A stretch of 7,235 nt of DNA from Demequinaceae bacterium UBA4004. GTDB taxonomy: Bacteria; Actinomycetota; Actinomycetes; Actinomycetales; Demequinaceae. Every line of letters begins with the position of its first letter. The first letter of the stretch is position 1. Both the position numbers and the translations under genes were made by a program. The stretch is from NCBI GenBank assembly GCA_002384765.1, contig DGBM01000210.1:1-7235 (forward strand), written 5' to 3'. A model generated the notes under the pieces. It was not told the origin of the DNA. It searched no databases and saw nothing but the letters and a program-made list of their open reading frames with translations. Shown one piece after another: positions 1 through 7,178 of this stretch.

Positions 1-1152
1 TTCCTCGAGTCGACCTTCCTGGGCGTCTGGATCTTCGGTTGGGACCGACTGTCAAAGAAGGTTCACCTCGCGGTCGTGTGGCTCTTCGCGATCGGCTCCA
101 ACCTGTCCGCCTACTTCATCCTTGCGGCCAACTCCTGGATGCAGCACCCGGTGGGAACCGAGTTCAACCCGGAGACGGGTCGGGCTGAGATGAACAACAT
201 CGGCGAGGTGTTGACCAACAACACCACGCTGCTCGCGTTCCCGCACGTCATCACGAGCGCGTTCCTGATCGCTGGCGGCTTCATTGCCGGCATCGCGGCG
301 TTCTGGATGGTCAAGAAGGCCAAGCAGGACAAGACCGACCCGGAACTGCCCATGTACCGCACGGCGCTGCGCTTCGGCGCCGTCGTGATGCTGGTTGCCG
401 GCATCGGCGTCATCATCACGGGCGACCTTCAGGCGAAGCTGATGTTCAAGCAGCAGCCCATCAAGATGGCCGCCGCCGAAGGCCTTGTCGAAACCACAAC
501 CAGCGCGCCCTTCTCGTTCCTCACGATCGGAAACCTCGCGGGCGACGACCCCTCCTCGGTGAAGCACATCATCGAGGTCCCCGGCCTCACGTCCTACCTC
601 GCCACGGGCGACTTCAACGCCGAGGTCAAGGGCCTCACGCAGCTGCAGGACGAATATGCGGCCAAGTACCCGGGCTACGAGGCGACGCCGGACTACCTGC
701 CGAACCTGGCCGTCACCTACTGGTCGTTCCGCCTCATGATCGGACTCGGTGCGTTCTCCGCGGCCGCGGCACTCGCGGCCTTGTGGCTGACTCGCAGGGG
801 CGCCGTGACAGACAAGACGTGGTTCTCCAAGCTGGCCGTGGGGTCGATCGCCGCTCCGTACGTTGCGGCGTCACTCGGCTGGATCTTCACGGAGATGGGC
901 CGCCAACCCTTCGTCGTCGCGCCCAATCCCACCGGCTCCGACATGGTCTACCAGCTCACCCAGCACGGCGTCTCCAAGGCGGTCGACGCCTGGGAAGTCG
1001 GCATCTCGATGGTGGTCTTCACCGTCGTCTACGCCATCCTCGGCGTCTTCTGGTACCGCCTCATCGTCCGCTACGCCCAGGAGGGCGCGCCGGTGGTTGA
1101 AGAGCCGGACCCCAGCGACGATGCCGACCGACCGCTGTCGTTCGCGTACTAG
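1..1152 (+). CDS. cydA: Cytochrome bd ubiquinol/menaquinol oxidase subunit I (5' truncated by window edge)
   Basis: This is the haem-carrying, quinol-oxidising membrane subunit of cytochrome bd oxidase, which passes electrons from quinol through haems b558, b595 and d to oxygen. The frame is open from base 1, so the gene begins upstream; 383 residues are visible. The first residues, FLESTF, match the helix holding E. coli Glu107 (here GAG at 7-9), so about 104 residues are missing and the full protein would be near 487. Conserved positions seen: His at 244-246 in PHVITSAF (E. coli His186, haem b558), Met at 736-738 in FRLMIG (Met393, haem b558), Glu at 892-894 and Arg at 901-903 in TEMGRQPF (Glu445 region, haem b595). 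The quinol loop between the b558 ligands is the short type, as in mycobacteria and Bacillus. Hydrophobic helices and a charged tail, EEPDPSDDADRP, follow. It is the first visible gene of the cyd cluster. E. coli residue numbers are from memory of the family. Confidence 0.97.
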   Translation, partial: FLESTFLGVWIFGWDRLSKKVHLAVVWLFAIGSNLSAYFILAANSWMQHPVGTEFNPETGRAEMNNIGEVLTNNTTLLAFPHVITSAFLIAGGFIAGIAAFWMVKKAKQDKTDPELPMYRTALRFGAVVMLVAGIGVIITGDLQAKLMFKQQPIKMAAAEGLVETTTSAPFSFLTIGNLAGDDPSSVKHIIEVPGLTSYLATGDFNAEVKGLTQLQDEYAAKYPGYEATPDYLPNLAVTYWSFRLMIGLGAFSAAAALAALWLTRRGAVTDKTWFSKLAVGSIAAPYVAASLGWIFTEMGRQPFVVAPNPTGSDMVYQLTQHGVSKAVDAWEVGISMVVFTVVYAILGVFWYRLIVRYAQEGAPVVEEPDPSDDADRPLSFAY

Positions 1153-1157
1153 GCCGG

Positions 1158-1163
1158 AAGGAA
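1158..1163 (+). promoter_or_regulatory. Ribosome binding site for cydB
   Basis: AAGGAA, within GGAAGGAA, lies 8 bases before the ATG at 1172 and just after the cydA stop. It supports this start for cydB and translation from a shared transcript. Confidence 0.75.
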
Positions 1164-1171
1164 CTTAACTC

Positions 1172-2197
1172 ATGAATCTCGCAGATTTCTGGTTCATCCT
1201 GATCGCGGTCCTGTGGACCGGCTACCTCGTGCTCGAGGGCTTCGACTTCGGCGTCGGCATGCTCATGCCGATCGTCGGTAAGACGTCCAAGGGCAAGCGC
1301 GTCCTCATCAATACCATCGGACCCGTGTGGGACGGCAACGAGGTGTGGCTGCTCACCGCGGGTGGAGCCACCTTCGCCGCCTTCCCCGAGTGGTACGCCA
1401 CGCTGTTCTCCGGCTTCTATCTCCCCCTGCTGCTCATCCTGTTGGCGCTCATCGTCCGCGCGGTCGCGATCGAGTACCGCTCGAAGATCAACGACGAGAA
1501 CTGGCGCAACCGCTGGAACCTCGCGATCGTCGTCTCCTCGTGGATTCCGTCGATCCTGTGGGGCGTCGCCTTCGCCAACATCGTGCGCGGCGTGCCGATC
1601 GATGCGGAGGGCACCTACACCGGTGGCTTCTTCAACCTGCTCAGCCCGTTCGCCCTGCTGGGTGGCGTGGTGACGCTGGCGATCTTCCTCAGCCACGGGG
1701 CGATCTTCCTGTCCCTCAAGACCTCGGGCGCCGTGTTCGAGCGCGCCAAGGCCTTCGCCAAGCCCGCCTCGATTGCCGCGGTGGTCGCCGGAGCCGTCTG
1801 GGCGCTGTGGCTGCAGCTCGCCTACTCAGAGAACGCGTGGACGTGGGGCGCACTGCTGCTCGCCGCCGTCGGCCTGATCGGCGCAGCGTGGTTCAGCCGT
1901 GCCGACACGTTTGGGCTGGCGTTCACGTTCAACGCGGTGGCCATCGTCGGCGCCGTGATGCTCATCTTCGGATCGCTGTACCCCGACGTGATGCCCTCCA
2001 CCACCGACGCGGCGTTCAGCCTCACCGTCGATAACGCCAGGTCCTCACACACCACGCTGGTGGTGCTGACGTGGGTGGCCGCCATCATGACGCCCATCGT
2101 GCTCGCCTACCAGGCATGGTCATACTGGGTGTTCAAGCGTCGACTGTCCGAAGAACACATGCCCGAGCACAATGAGTTGACGTTCCACAAGAACTAA
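1172..2197 (+). CDS. cydB: Cytochrome bd oxidase subunit II
   Basis: This is the second large membrane subunit of cytochrome bd oxidase. It pairs with CydA, stabilises the haems and, in known structures, contributes to proton or oxygen access. The 341-residue protein is close to the usual actinobacterial length. Family signatures are visible in order: EGFDFGVGML at residues 22-31 with Asp25, GPVWDGNEVWLLTAGG at 50-65 with Asp54 (matching E. coli Asp58), AIEYRSK at 99-105, NLLSPFALLGGV at 155-166, and the C-terminal YPDVMPSTTDAAFSLTVDNA near 270-289. About eight or nine hydrophobic segments are present, for example residues 6-20, 80-98, 116-138, 160-180, 200-218, 224-241, 250-268 and 294-318. 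The start at 1172 is set by a good ribosome binding site. The gene lies 19 bases after cydA and 7 before cydD, so co-transcription is expected. Nothing looks abnormal. Confidence 0.97.
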   Translation: MNLADFWFILIAVLWTGYLVLEGFDFGVGMLMPIVGKTSKGKRVLINTIGPVWDGNEVWLLTAGGATFAAFPEWYATLFSGFYLPLLLILLALIVRAVAIEYRSKINDENWRNRWNLAIVVSSWIPSILWGVAFANIVRGVPIDAEGTYTGGFFNLLSPFALLGGVVTLAIFLSHGAIFLSLKTSGAVFERAKAFAKPASIAAVVAGAVWALWLQLAYSENAWTWGALLLAAVGLIGAAWFSRADTFGLAFTFNAVAIVGAVMLIFGSLYPDVMPSTTDAAFSLTVDNARSSHTTLVVLTWVAAIMTPIVLAYQAWSYWVFKRRLSEEHMPEHNELTFHKN

Positions 2198-2200
2198 GGA
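2196..2200 (+). promoter_or_regulatory. Ribosome binding site for cydD overlapping the cydB stop codon
   Basis: AAGGA begins inside the TAA stop of cydB and ends only 4 bases before the ATG at 2205. The spacing is short. Ribosomes finishing cydB would cover this site, so coupled translation of cydB and cydD is likely (inference). Confidence 0.55.
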
Positions 2201-2204
2201 CTCC

Positions 2205-3794
2205 ATGAAGCCAATCGACCCGCGCCTCATTGCGCGGATCGGGCCAGCCCGCCGTTACGTGATCGTGACGGCGGTGCTTGGTTTTCTGACCGCGTCCACC
2301 ATCCTCTTTCAGGCCCTGTTGGTGTCTCGAATGCTGGCCCCCGTGCTGGCCCCCACGGCTCTGACGGAGGACGGCCTCGGCCCCCTGGGCCGACTCGTCC
2401 CGCTGGGAGCGCGCGAGCTCGCCCAAGGCCTGCCGTTGCTTGCGCTGGTCGTGCTGACGCGCGTCTTCGCGGTCTGGGTTCAGGAGCGCTTGGCTCACCG
2501 CGCCGGCACGCAGGTGGTCTCGGAACTGCGCGAAGCCGTCGTGCAGCACGCGACCGGCATGGGGCCCCGATGGATCGCGTCGGGGAAGGGCACCGAGGTG
2601 GTCACCACCGTGACGCGCGGGCTCGACGGCCTGCTGCCCTACTTTGTGCGCTACCTGCCGCAGCTGATGCTCGCGTCCACCGTCACGCCTCTCATGCTCG
2701 TGGTGGTGCTCGGACTGGACTGGCCGTCGGCGGTCATTGTCATGCTGACGCTTCCGCTCGTGCCCATCTTCATGATTCTTGTCGGACTGGTGTCGCGCGA
2801 CCGGTCTCGTCGCCACCTCGACGCCATGGAACAACTGGGGGCGCGCACGCTCGACCTCATCGCTGGCGTGCCGACGCTGCGTGCGCTTGGCCGCGAACGC
2901 GGGCCATCGGCGCGGGTGCGCGAGCTCGGCACCGCCTCCAAGAAGGCGACGATGGCCTCGCTGCGTGTCGCCTTTCTGTCCGGGTTCGTGTTGGAGTTGT
3001 TGACGACCCTGTCCGTGGCGATCGTGGCGGTCACCCTCGGATTCCGCCTGGTAGATGGCGATGTGTCGATCGAAACGGCCCTGGCGGTCCTCATCCTTGC
3101 CCCGGAGGTGTACCTCCCGCTGCGCAACGTCGGGACGCACTTCCACGCGTCCGCCGACGGGATGGCCGCGGCCGACGCCGCGTTCGCCATCCTGGAGCAG
3201 CCGTTACCGGTGGTGGGCACGCCGGGGGGTCTTGTCACGGACTTCGCCGGAGTCACGCTGCGCCTCACCAACGTGTCCGTCTCCACTCCCGACGGCGCCC
3301 GCAACGCTCCGGCCGCCCTCAGCCTCACCGCCGCGCCGGGACGGCTCACGGTGCTGCGCGGCCCCAACGGCGAGGGCAAGTCAACCGCGCTGCTGGCGCT
3401 TGCCGGGCTCCTCGGGCCGGATGAGGGCGCCGTCACCGCCAGCGCGGGCGGGGTCGAGATCGCGCTGAGCGTCGCCGACGCCGATGCCTGGACCCGTCAA
3501 TGCGCATGGGTTCCGCAACGACCGGAGCTTGGTCCCGAGGGCCGCGAACTGAGCCTCGGCCAGCGGCAGCTCAAGGCCTACGAACGCGCGTTGAATTCCG
3601 GGCGCCCCGTGCTGCTGTTCGATGAGCCCACGGCGCACCTCGACGGACAGGCGAGATCCCGCCTGGTGGGTCGGATGGTGTCGCTTGCCCGCGCCGGAGC
3701 TACCGTCGTGGCCGCGACGCACGACCCCCTGCTCATCGACGCGGCCGATGCCGTCGTGGACGTGCGGGCGATGGCCGTGAGGAGCGCACCATGA
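2205..3794 (+). CDS. cydD: ABC transporter subunit CydD for cytochrome bd assembly, with shortened nucleotide-binding domain
   Basis: This is one half of the heterodimeric CydDC transporter (membrane domain fused to ATPase) required for assembly of cytochrome bd. Reported substrates are cysteine/glutathione or, more recently, haem. The 529-residue protein has about six membrane segments, near residues 17-41, 75-93, 148-171, 174-196, 256-281 and 287-305, with the CydD-typical LAPEVYLPLRNVGTHFHA at 298-315. The ATPase shows Walker A GPNGEGKST (386-394, Lys392), Q-loop Gln438 in WVPQRP, signature LSLGQRQ (449-455), Walker B VLLFDEP (Asp473, Glu474), D-loop AHLD (477-480) and H-loop His506. Only 11 residues separate Gln438 from the signature, so most of the helical subdomain is absent. 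The signature has Leu for the first Gly and is followed by LKAYERAL instead of the usual RLALARAL-type helix. The frame is intact and coupled on both sides, which argues for a functional gene rather than a pseudogene. Identity is clear; ATPase competence is not. Confidence 0.93.
   Translation: MKPIDPRLIARIGPARRYVIVTAVLGFLTASTILFQALLVSRMLAPVLAPTALTEDGLGPLGRLVPLGARELAQGLPLLALVVLTRVFAVWVQERLAHRAGTQVVSELREAVVQHATGMGPRWIASGKGTEVVTTVTRGLDGLLPYFVRYLPQLMLASTVTPLMLVVVLGLDWPSAVIVMLTLPLVPIFMILVGLVSRDRSRRHLDAMEQLGARTLDLIAGVPTLRALGRERGPSARVRELGTASKKATMASLRVAFLSGFVLELLTTLSVAIVAVTLGFRLVDGDVSIETALAVLILAPEVYLPLRNVGTHFHASADGMAAADAAFAILEQPLPVVGTPGGLVTDFAGVTLRLTNVSVSTPDGARNAPAALSLTAAPGRLTVLRGPNGEGKSTALLALAGLLGPDEGAVTASAGGVEIALSVADADAWTRQCAWVPQRPELGPEGRELSLGQRQLKAYERALNSGRPVLLFDEPTAHLDGQARSRLVGRMVSLARAGATVVAATHDPLLIDAADAVVDVRAMAVRSAP
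3779..3784 (+). promoter_or_regulatory. Ribosome binding site for cydC inside cydD
   Basis: GAGGAG lies 6 bases before the ATG at 3791, within the last codons of cydD. Together with the ATGA overlap it fixes the cydC start and points to coupled, near-equal synthesis of the two transporter halves. Confidence 0.75.
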
Positions 3795-5506
3795 CCGCTC
3801 ACGTGCGCCTGGCGCCCGTGCCAGCCGACGCGTCCCTGCGTCGACTGGACGTGCGCGGCCTGCTACGGGACGCCGAGGTGCGGCCGGGCCGCGTGGTGCT
3901 CTCCATTGCCGCGGGAACCATGGCGCTCGGCTCGGCCGTGGGGCTCGCCGCGGTTGCCGCGTGGTTGATCGCCAGGGCCGCCGGCATGCCCTCCCCCGCG
4001 GACCTCGCCCTCGCTGCGGTGACGGTCCGATTCTTCGGCATCGCCCGGGGGCTGTTCCGCTACCTCGAGCGGCTCGTCAGCCACGAGACCGCGTTGAGCG
4101 GAGTCGTGGCACTGCGCACCCGCACCTACGAGGGGGTCGCGAGTTCCGGGGCCTCCCGCGTGCTCGGCCTGCGACGCGGGGACATCGTGGCTCGCATGGG
4201 CGGAGACATTGACGCCATGGGAGACGCCGTGGTGCGCTCACTGATCCCGTTGGGCGTGGCGGGCACCGTCAGCGTCATCTCGATCGCGATCACCGCCGCG
4301 TACCTGCCCGTCGCTGGCGCGGCGCTCGCAGCGTGCCTCGTGGCCGCCGCCACACTGTCCGGCGCGATGACCTGGCGTTCCGCACGCACGGCGGCCCAGG
4401 CGGGCACGGCAGCCGCCGCGCGCGTGTCCACGGCCACTCTCGAGGCAATCGACGGCGCCGCCGAGCACCGGGTGTGGGGGACCACGCAGGACGCCGCCGA
4501 AGAACTTCGCGCCGCGGATCGCGATGCGCAGGACGCCGCCGAGCTCGCGGCCCGGCCGGCGGCGTGGGCCGCCGCGGCGCTCCAGGCGGCTCAGGGTGCG
4601 GCCCTGGTGCTCGCCCTGTGGCTCGCCGTCTCCGCCGCCCGTCACGCGGGGCTGCCGCCCACCGACACGGCGGTCGTGGCCCTGCTGCCACTGGCCGCCT
4701 TCGAGGCGGTCAACGCCGTCCCGGCGGCGATACAGCAGGCGTTCCGGTCGGCCGCGGCGGCGCGGCGGGTCCAGACGATGGTGGGCGACGGCGAGTCAAC
4801 CCCACATCTCTCGGGAGATGCGTCCAACGACGGCGCGCGGGCCGCCGCTTCCACAACACCCGCGCCAGCCTCCGCATCGCTGCGACTTGAGGGGCTCAGC
4901 GCTGCCTGGCCCGGGATGCTCCCCACCCTCCCCGTGACGGCCACGATCGCACCCGGAGGCGCCCTCGGCATCGTCGGCCGCTCGGGAATTGGCAAGACAA
5001 CCCTGCTGCTCACGATTGCCGGAGCCCTCCCGCCGTCTCGAGGGCAAGCGCTGCTCGGCGACACTCCCGTCGGCGCCCACACCATCGGCCGCGCGATCGC
5101 GATGACCCCGGAGGATGCCCACCTCTTCGGCACCACGGTGCTGGAGAATCTTCGCGTGGCCGACGGCACGGTCACCCGCGACCAGGCCCGCGATGCGCTC
5201 GAGGCGGTGCAACTCGGGGCCTGGCTTGACTCGTTGCCCGACGGCCTCGACACGCCGCTCGGGTCGGGAGGCAACACGGTCTCCGGAGGCGAGCGCCGTC
5301 GGCTGCTGCTGGCGCGCGCATTGCTGTCCCCCGCCCCCATCCACCTCATTGACGAGCCCGCGGAACACCTGGACGCCGATGGTGTTGACGCCCTTCGTTC
5401 ACTCGTTGCCGCCATGAGGGCACAAGGAAGGTCGGTCGTGATCGTGACGCATGATCTGGGAATCCTCGACGTGGTCGATAGGGTGGTGACCCTCGATGAG
5501 CACTAG
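3791..5506 (+). CDS. cydC: ABC transporter subunit CydC for cytochrome bd assembly
   Basis: This is the partner half-transporter of CydD in the inner-membrane CydDC complex. The 571-residue protein has membrane segments near residues 35-62, 70-90, 150-168, 170-192, 258-284 and 290-312. It carries the CydC-typical RFFGIARGLFRYLERLVSHE (80-99). His98 aligns with the E. coli CydC histidine (His85, from memory) reported as a haem ligand. A linker rich in Ala, Ser, Thr and Pro (about 332-362) leads to a full-size ATPase: Walker A GRSGIGKTT (396-404, Lys402), signature VSGGERRR (497-504), Walker B HLIDEP (Asp521, Glu522), D-loop EHLD and H-loop His554. The Q-loop position reads TPEDAHLF, so Glu441 stands where Gln is usual. 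The start overlaps the cydD stop as ATGA. Separate cydD and cydC genes, rather than a fused cydDC, are seen here. Confidence 0.95.
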   Translation: MTAHVRLAPVPADASLRRLDVRGLLRDAEVRPGRVVLSIAAGTMALGSAVGLAAVAAWLIARAAGMPSPADLALAAVTVRFFGIARGLFRYLERLVSHETALSGVVALRTRTYEGVASSGASRVLGLRRGDIVARMGGDIDAMGDAVVRSLIPLGVAGTVSVISIAITAAYLPVAGAALAACLVAAATLSGAMTWRSARTAAQAGTAAAARVSTATLEAIDGAAEHRVWGTTQDAAEELRAADRDAQDAAELAARPAAWAAAALQAAQGAALVLALWLAVSAARHAGLPPTDTAVVALLPLAAFEAVNAVPAAIQQAFRSAAAARRVQTMVGDGESTPHLSGDASNDGARAAASTTPAPASASLRLEGLSAAWPGMLPTLPVTATIAPGGALGIVGRSGIGKTTLLLTIAGALPPSRGQALLGDTPVGAHTIGRAIAMTPEDAHLFGTTVLENLRVADGTVTRDQARDALEAVQLGAWLDSLPDGLDTPLGSGGNTVSGGERRRLLLARALLSPAPIHLIDEPAEHLDADGVDALRSLVAAMRAQGRSVVIVTHDLGILDVVDRVVTLDEH

Positions 5507-5516
5507 TCCACTCGGT

Positions 5517-5524
5517 GGAGAGGA
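5517..5524 (+). promoter_or_regulatory. Ribosome binding site that decides the kinase start
   Basis: GGAGAGGA sits 7 bases before the ATG at 5532. The in-frame upstream ATG at 5496, inside cydC, has no comparable site, so the start at 5532 is preferred and the protein begins MSDAVTDAIL. Confidence 0.75.
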
Positions 5525-5531
5525 TCGCCCC

Positions 5532-7127
5532 ATGTCCGACGCCGTCACCGACGCGATTCTGTCCCTCAACCGGCAACTGGACTTGCCATCCGTCCTCAAC
5601 AAGATGCTTGAGGCTGCGATGCAGACCACCGGAGCCCCTCTCGCCGCCATCAACGTGGTGGACGACCAGGGCGTGTCGATCGACTTCCACTACCAGGGCA
5701 TCGACGCCTCCATTTGGCAGATGATCAAGAGGGCACCCAACAGCGTGGGCACGCTCGCCCAGATTCCCGCCGAGGGCACGCTCGTCATCGATGAGATCAC
5801 GAAACACCCAGCGTTTCTAGGTCTCCCCAAGGGGCACCCGCCGCTCGGGTCCTTCCTGGGCTGCGCGTTGCGCGCCCGTGGATCCGTGTTCGGCTACCTG
5901 TATCTCGCTTCGAAGAAGGGCGGCTTCACGCCGATCGACGAGGCCACCATCGCGGCTCTCGCCTCGGCCGCCTCCGTCGCGATCGACAACGCCCAGCTGT
6001 TTGAAGAGTCTCTTGAGCGTGAGAACTGGTTGGCGGCCTCGCAGGCCATCACCACCGCGCTGCTGGCCAATCCGGGCGACGAGACCGCGATCGCGCGCAT
6101 CGTCGCGTCAGCGCGGGACCTCTCGGGCGCCGCGGCGGCCGCGCTGGTGCTGCCGGGTATCGACGACGAGTGGGTCATGGAGTTCACACACGGCGAGAAG
6201 GCCGACGAACTCCTGGGCCTGGTGCTGCCGTCCGACGGATTTGCCATGTCGGTGATCCGCTCCGGCCAAGGGACCATCGCCCAAGAACCGCCCGGGCCGA
6301 CCATCCTGGACCCCGTGCGAGAGTTTGGCCCCACCCTGTACGCCCCCTTGTTGGCGGGCGCCCGAACGTTGGGCCTGCTCATGTTGTGGCGGCAGAACGA
6401 CTACGACACCTTTGACGACCACGACCTGGCGACGGCCCAGCGCTTCTCCAACCAGGCGGCGCTCGCCCTCCAGTTCGCCGAACTGGCTCACGTGCGCAAC
6501 GTGTCCAACCTGCTCGAGGAACGCGAGCGAATCGCCGACGATCTTCACGACTTTGTGTCACAAGAGCTCTTTGCGACGGCCATGCAGTTGGAGTCGCTGA
6601 CCGACGACGTGGCCCCCAGCGCGCGCGACCGTCTCGCCTCGACGCTCGACCACGTCAAGCGGGCCCAGCGCGAGGTGCGCGGCGTGATGAGTCAGCTCCA
6701 GGGCGACCGCACCTCGGAACCGCTCGCGGAACGGGTGCGGCGCGAACTCATCCTGGCCCACGACTCGCTGGGCTTCGTCCCGTTCCTGTCGGTGGACGAC
6801 TGGGGCGCGGCATCCCGCGCCGTGGATAGTGACCCCACGCTCTCGGACGACATCATCGCGGTGATTCGCGAACTGCTCTCGAACACGGCACGGCACGCAC
6901 ACGCCACATCATGTTCCGTGACGATCTCCGCCAAGGAGGGACGCCTGAGCGTCATTATCGAAGACGACGGCGTGGGACCCTCCGGAGCGTTCTCGCGCCA
7001 CTCGGGCACGTCGAACCTGGCAAACCGGGCGCTGCGGCGGCGCGGAACCTTCTCGCTGGACCCAGTGCGCGAGGACGACGACGAACGGCCGGGAACGCGC
7101 GCAGTGTGGAACGTCGCCGCCGCCTAA
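5532..7127 (+). CDS. Cytosolic two-GAF sensor histidine kinase, DosS/DosT-like (NarL-type partner expected)
   Basis: This 531-residue soluble kinase has no membrane segment or signal peptide. Domain order: GAF-1 (about 20-155), GAF-2 (about 175-315), HisKA_3 dimerisation and phosphoacceptor domain (about 325-395) and HATPase (about 435-528). The phosphoacceptor is His339 in ERERIADDLHDFVSQELFA. The ATPase has an N-box around Asn451 (ELLSNTARHAHA), a G1 box EDDGVG (477-482) and a C-terminal PGTRAVWNV. GAF-1 contains GHPPLGSFLG, then FGYLYL. His102 and Tyr124 align, with identical 22-residue spacing, to mycobacterial DosS His149 (haem ligand) and Tyr171 (distal pocket). Haem-based oxygen, NO, CO or redox sensing is therefore plausible but inferred, because this histidine motif may also occur in GAF kinases not shown to bind haem. 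The gene lies 25 bases after cydC, so it probably belongs to the cyd transcription unit and may regulate it. Kinases of this family phosphorylate NarL/LuxR-type regulators; none is in view. Assignment as devS or dosT orthologue is not made. Confidence 0.92.
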   Translation: MSDAVTDAILSLNRQLDLPSVLNKMLEAAMQTTGAPLAAINVVDDQGVSIDFHYQGIDASIWQMIKRAPNSVGTLAQIPAEGTLVIDEITKHPAFLGLPKGHPPLGSFLGCALRARGSVFGYLYLASKKGGFTPIDEATIAALASAASVAIDNAQLFEESLERENWLAASQAITTALLANPGDETAIARIVASARDLSGAAAAALVLPGIDDEWVMEFTHGEKADELLGLVLPSDGFAMSVIRSGQGTIAQEPPGPTILDPVREFGPTLYAPLLAGARTLGLLMLWRQNDYDTFDDHDLATAQRFSNQAALALQFAELAHVRNVSNLLEERERIADDLHDFVSQELFATAMQLESLTDDVAPSARDRLASTLDHVKRAQREVRGVMSQLQGDRTSEPLAERVRRELILAHDSLGFVPFLSVDDWGAASRAVDSDPTLSDDIIAVIRELLSNTARHAHATSCSVTISAKEGRLSVIIEDDGVGPSGAFSRHSGTSNLANRALRRRGTFSLDPVREDDDERPGTRAVWNVAAA

Positions 7128-7178
7128 GAGTGCCGCGAACCCCGCTTCTCGCCGCGGAACGATCCGGCCTGGCCGCGC

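Noticed and set aside
2133..3146. Long minus-strand open frame of 337 residues opposite cydB and cydD
   Set aside because: It is rich in Arg, His, Gln and Gly with no recognisable domain, and lies opposite two clear genes. It is a by-product of high G+C coding on the plus strand.
3516..3551. Frameshift or sequencing error as the cause of the short CydD ATPase
   Set aside because: Only 33 bases lie between the Q-loop Gln codon and the signature, too few to hide about 45 residues in any frame, and the frame continues correctly through Walker B to the cydC overlap. A clean in-frame deletion fits; an assembly deletion cannot be excluded from sequence alone.
5496..5531. Upstream ATG at 5496 as the kinase start
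   Set aside because: It lies inside cydC without a good ribosome binding site, and the 12 extra residues (MSTSPLGGEDRP) look like non-coding leader. GGAGAGGA before 5532 favours the later start.
7133..7157. Inverted repeat CCGCG/CGCGG after the kinase as a terminator
   Set aside because: The stem is only 5 base pairs with a 15-base loop and no T-run follows. In such G+C-rich DNA this is expected by chance.
7132..7160. Imperfect direct repeat GCCGCGAAC / GCCGCGGAAC
   Set aside because: Only two short G+C-rich copies with no link to a known site; chance is sufficient.
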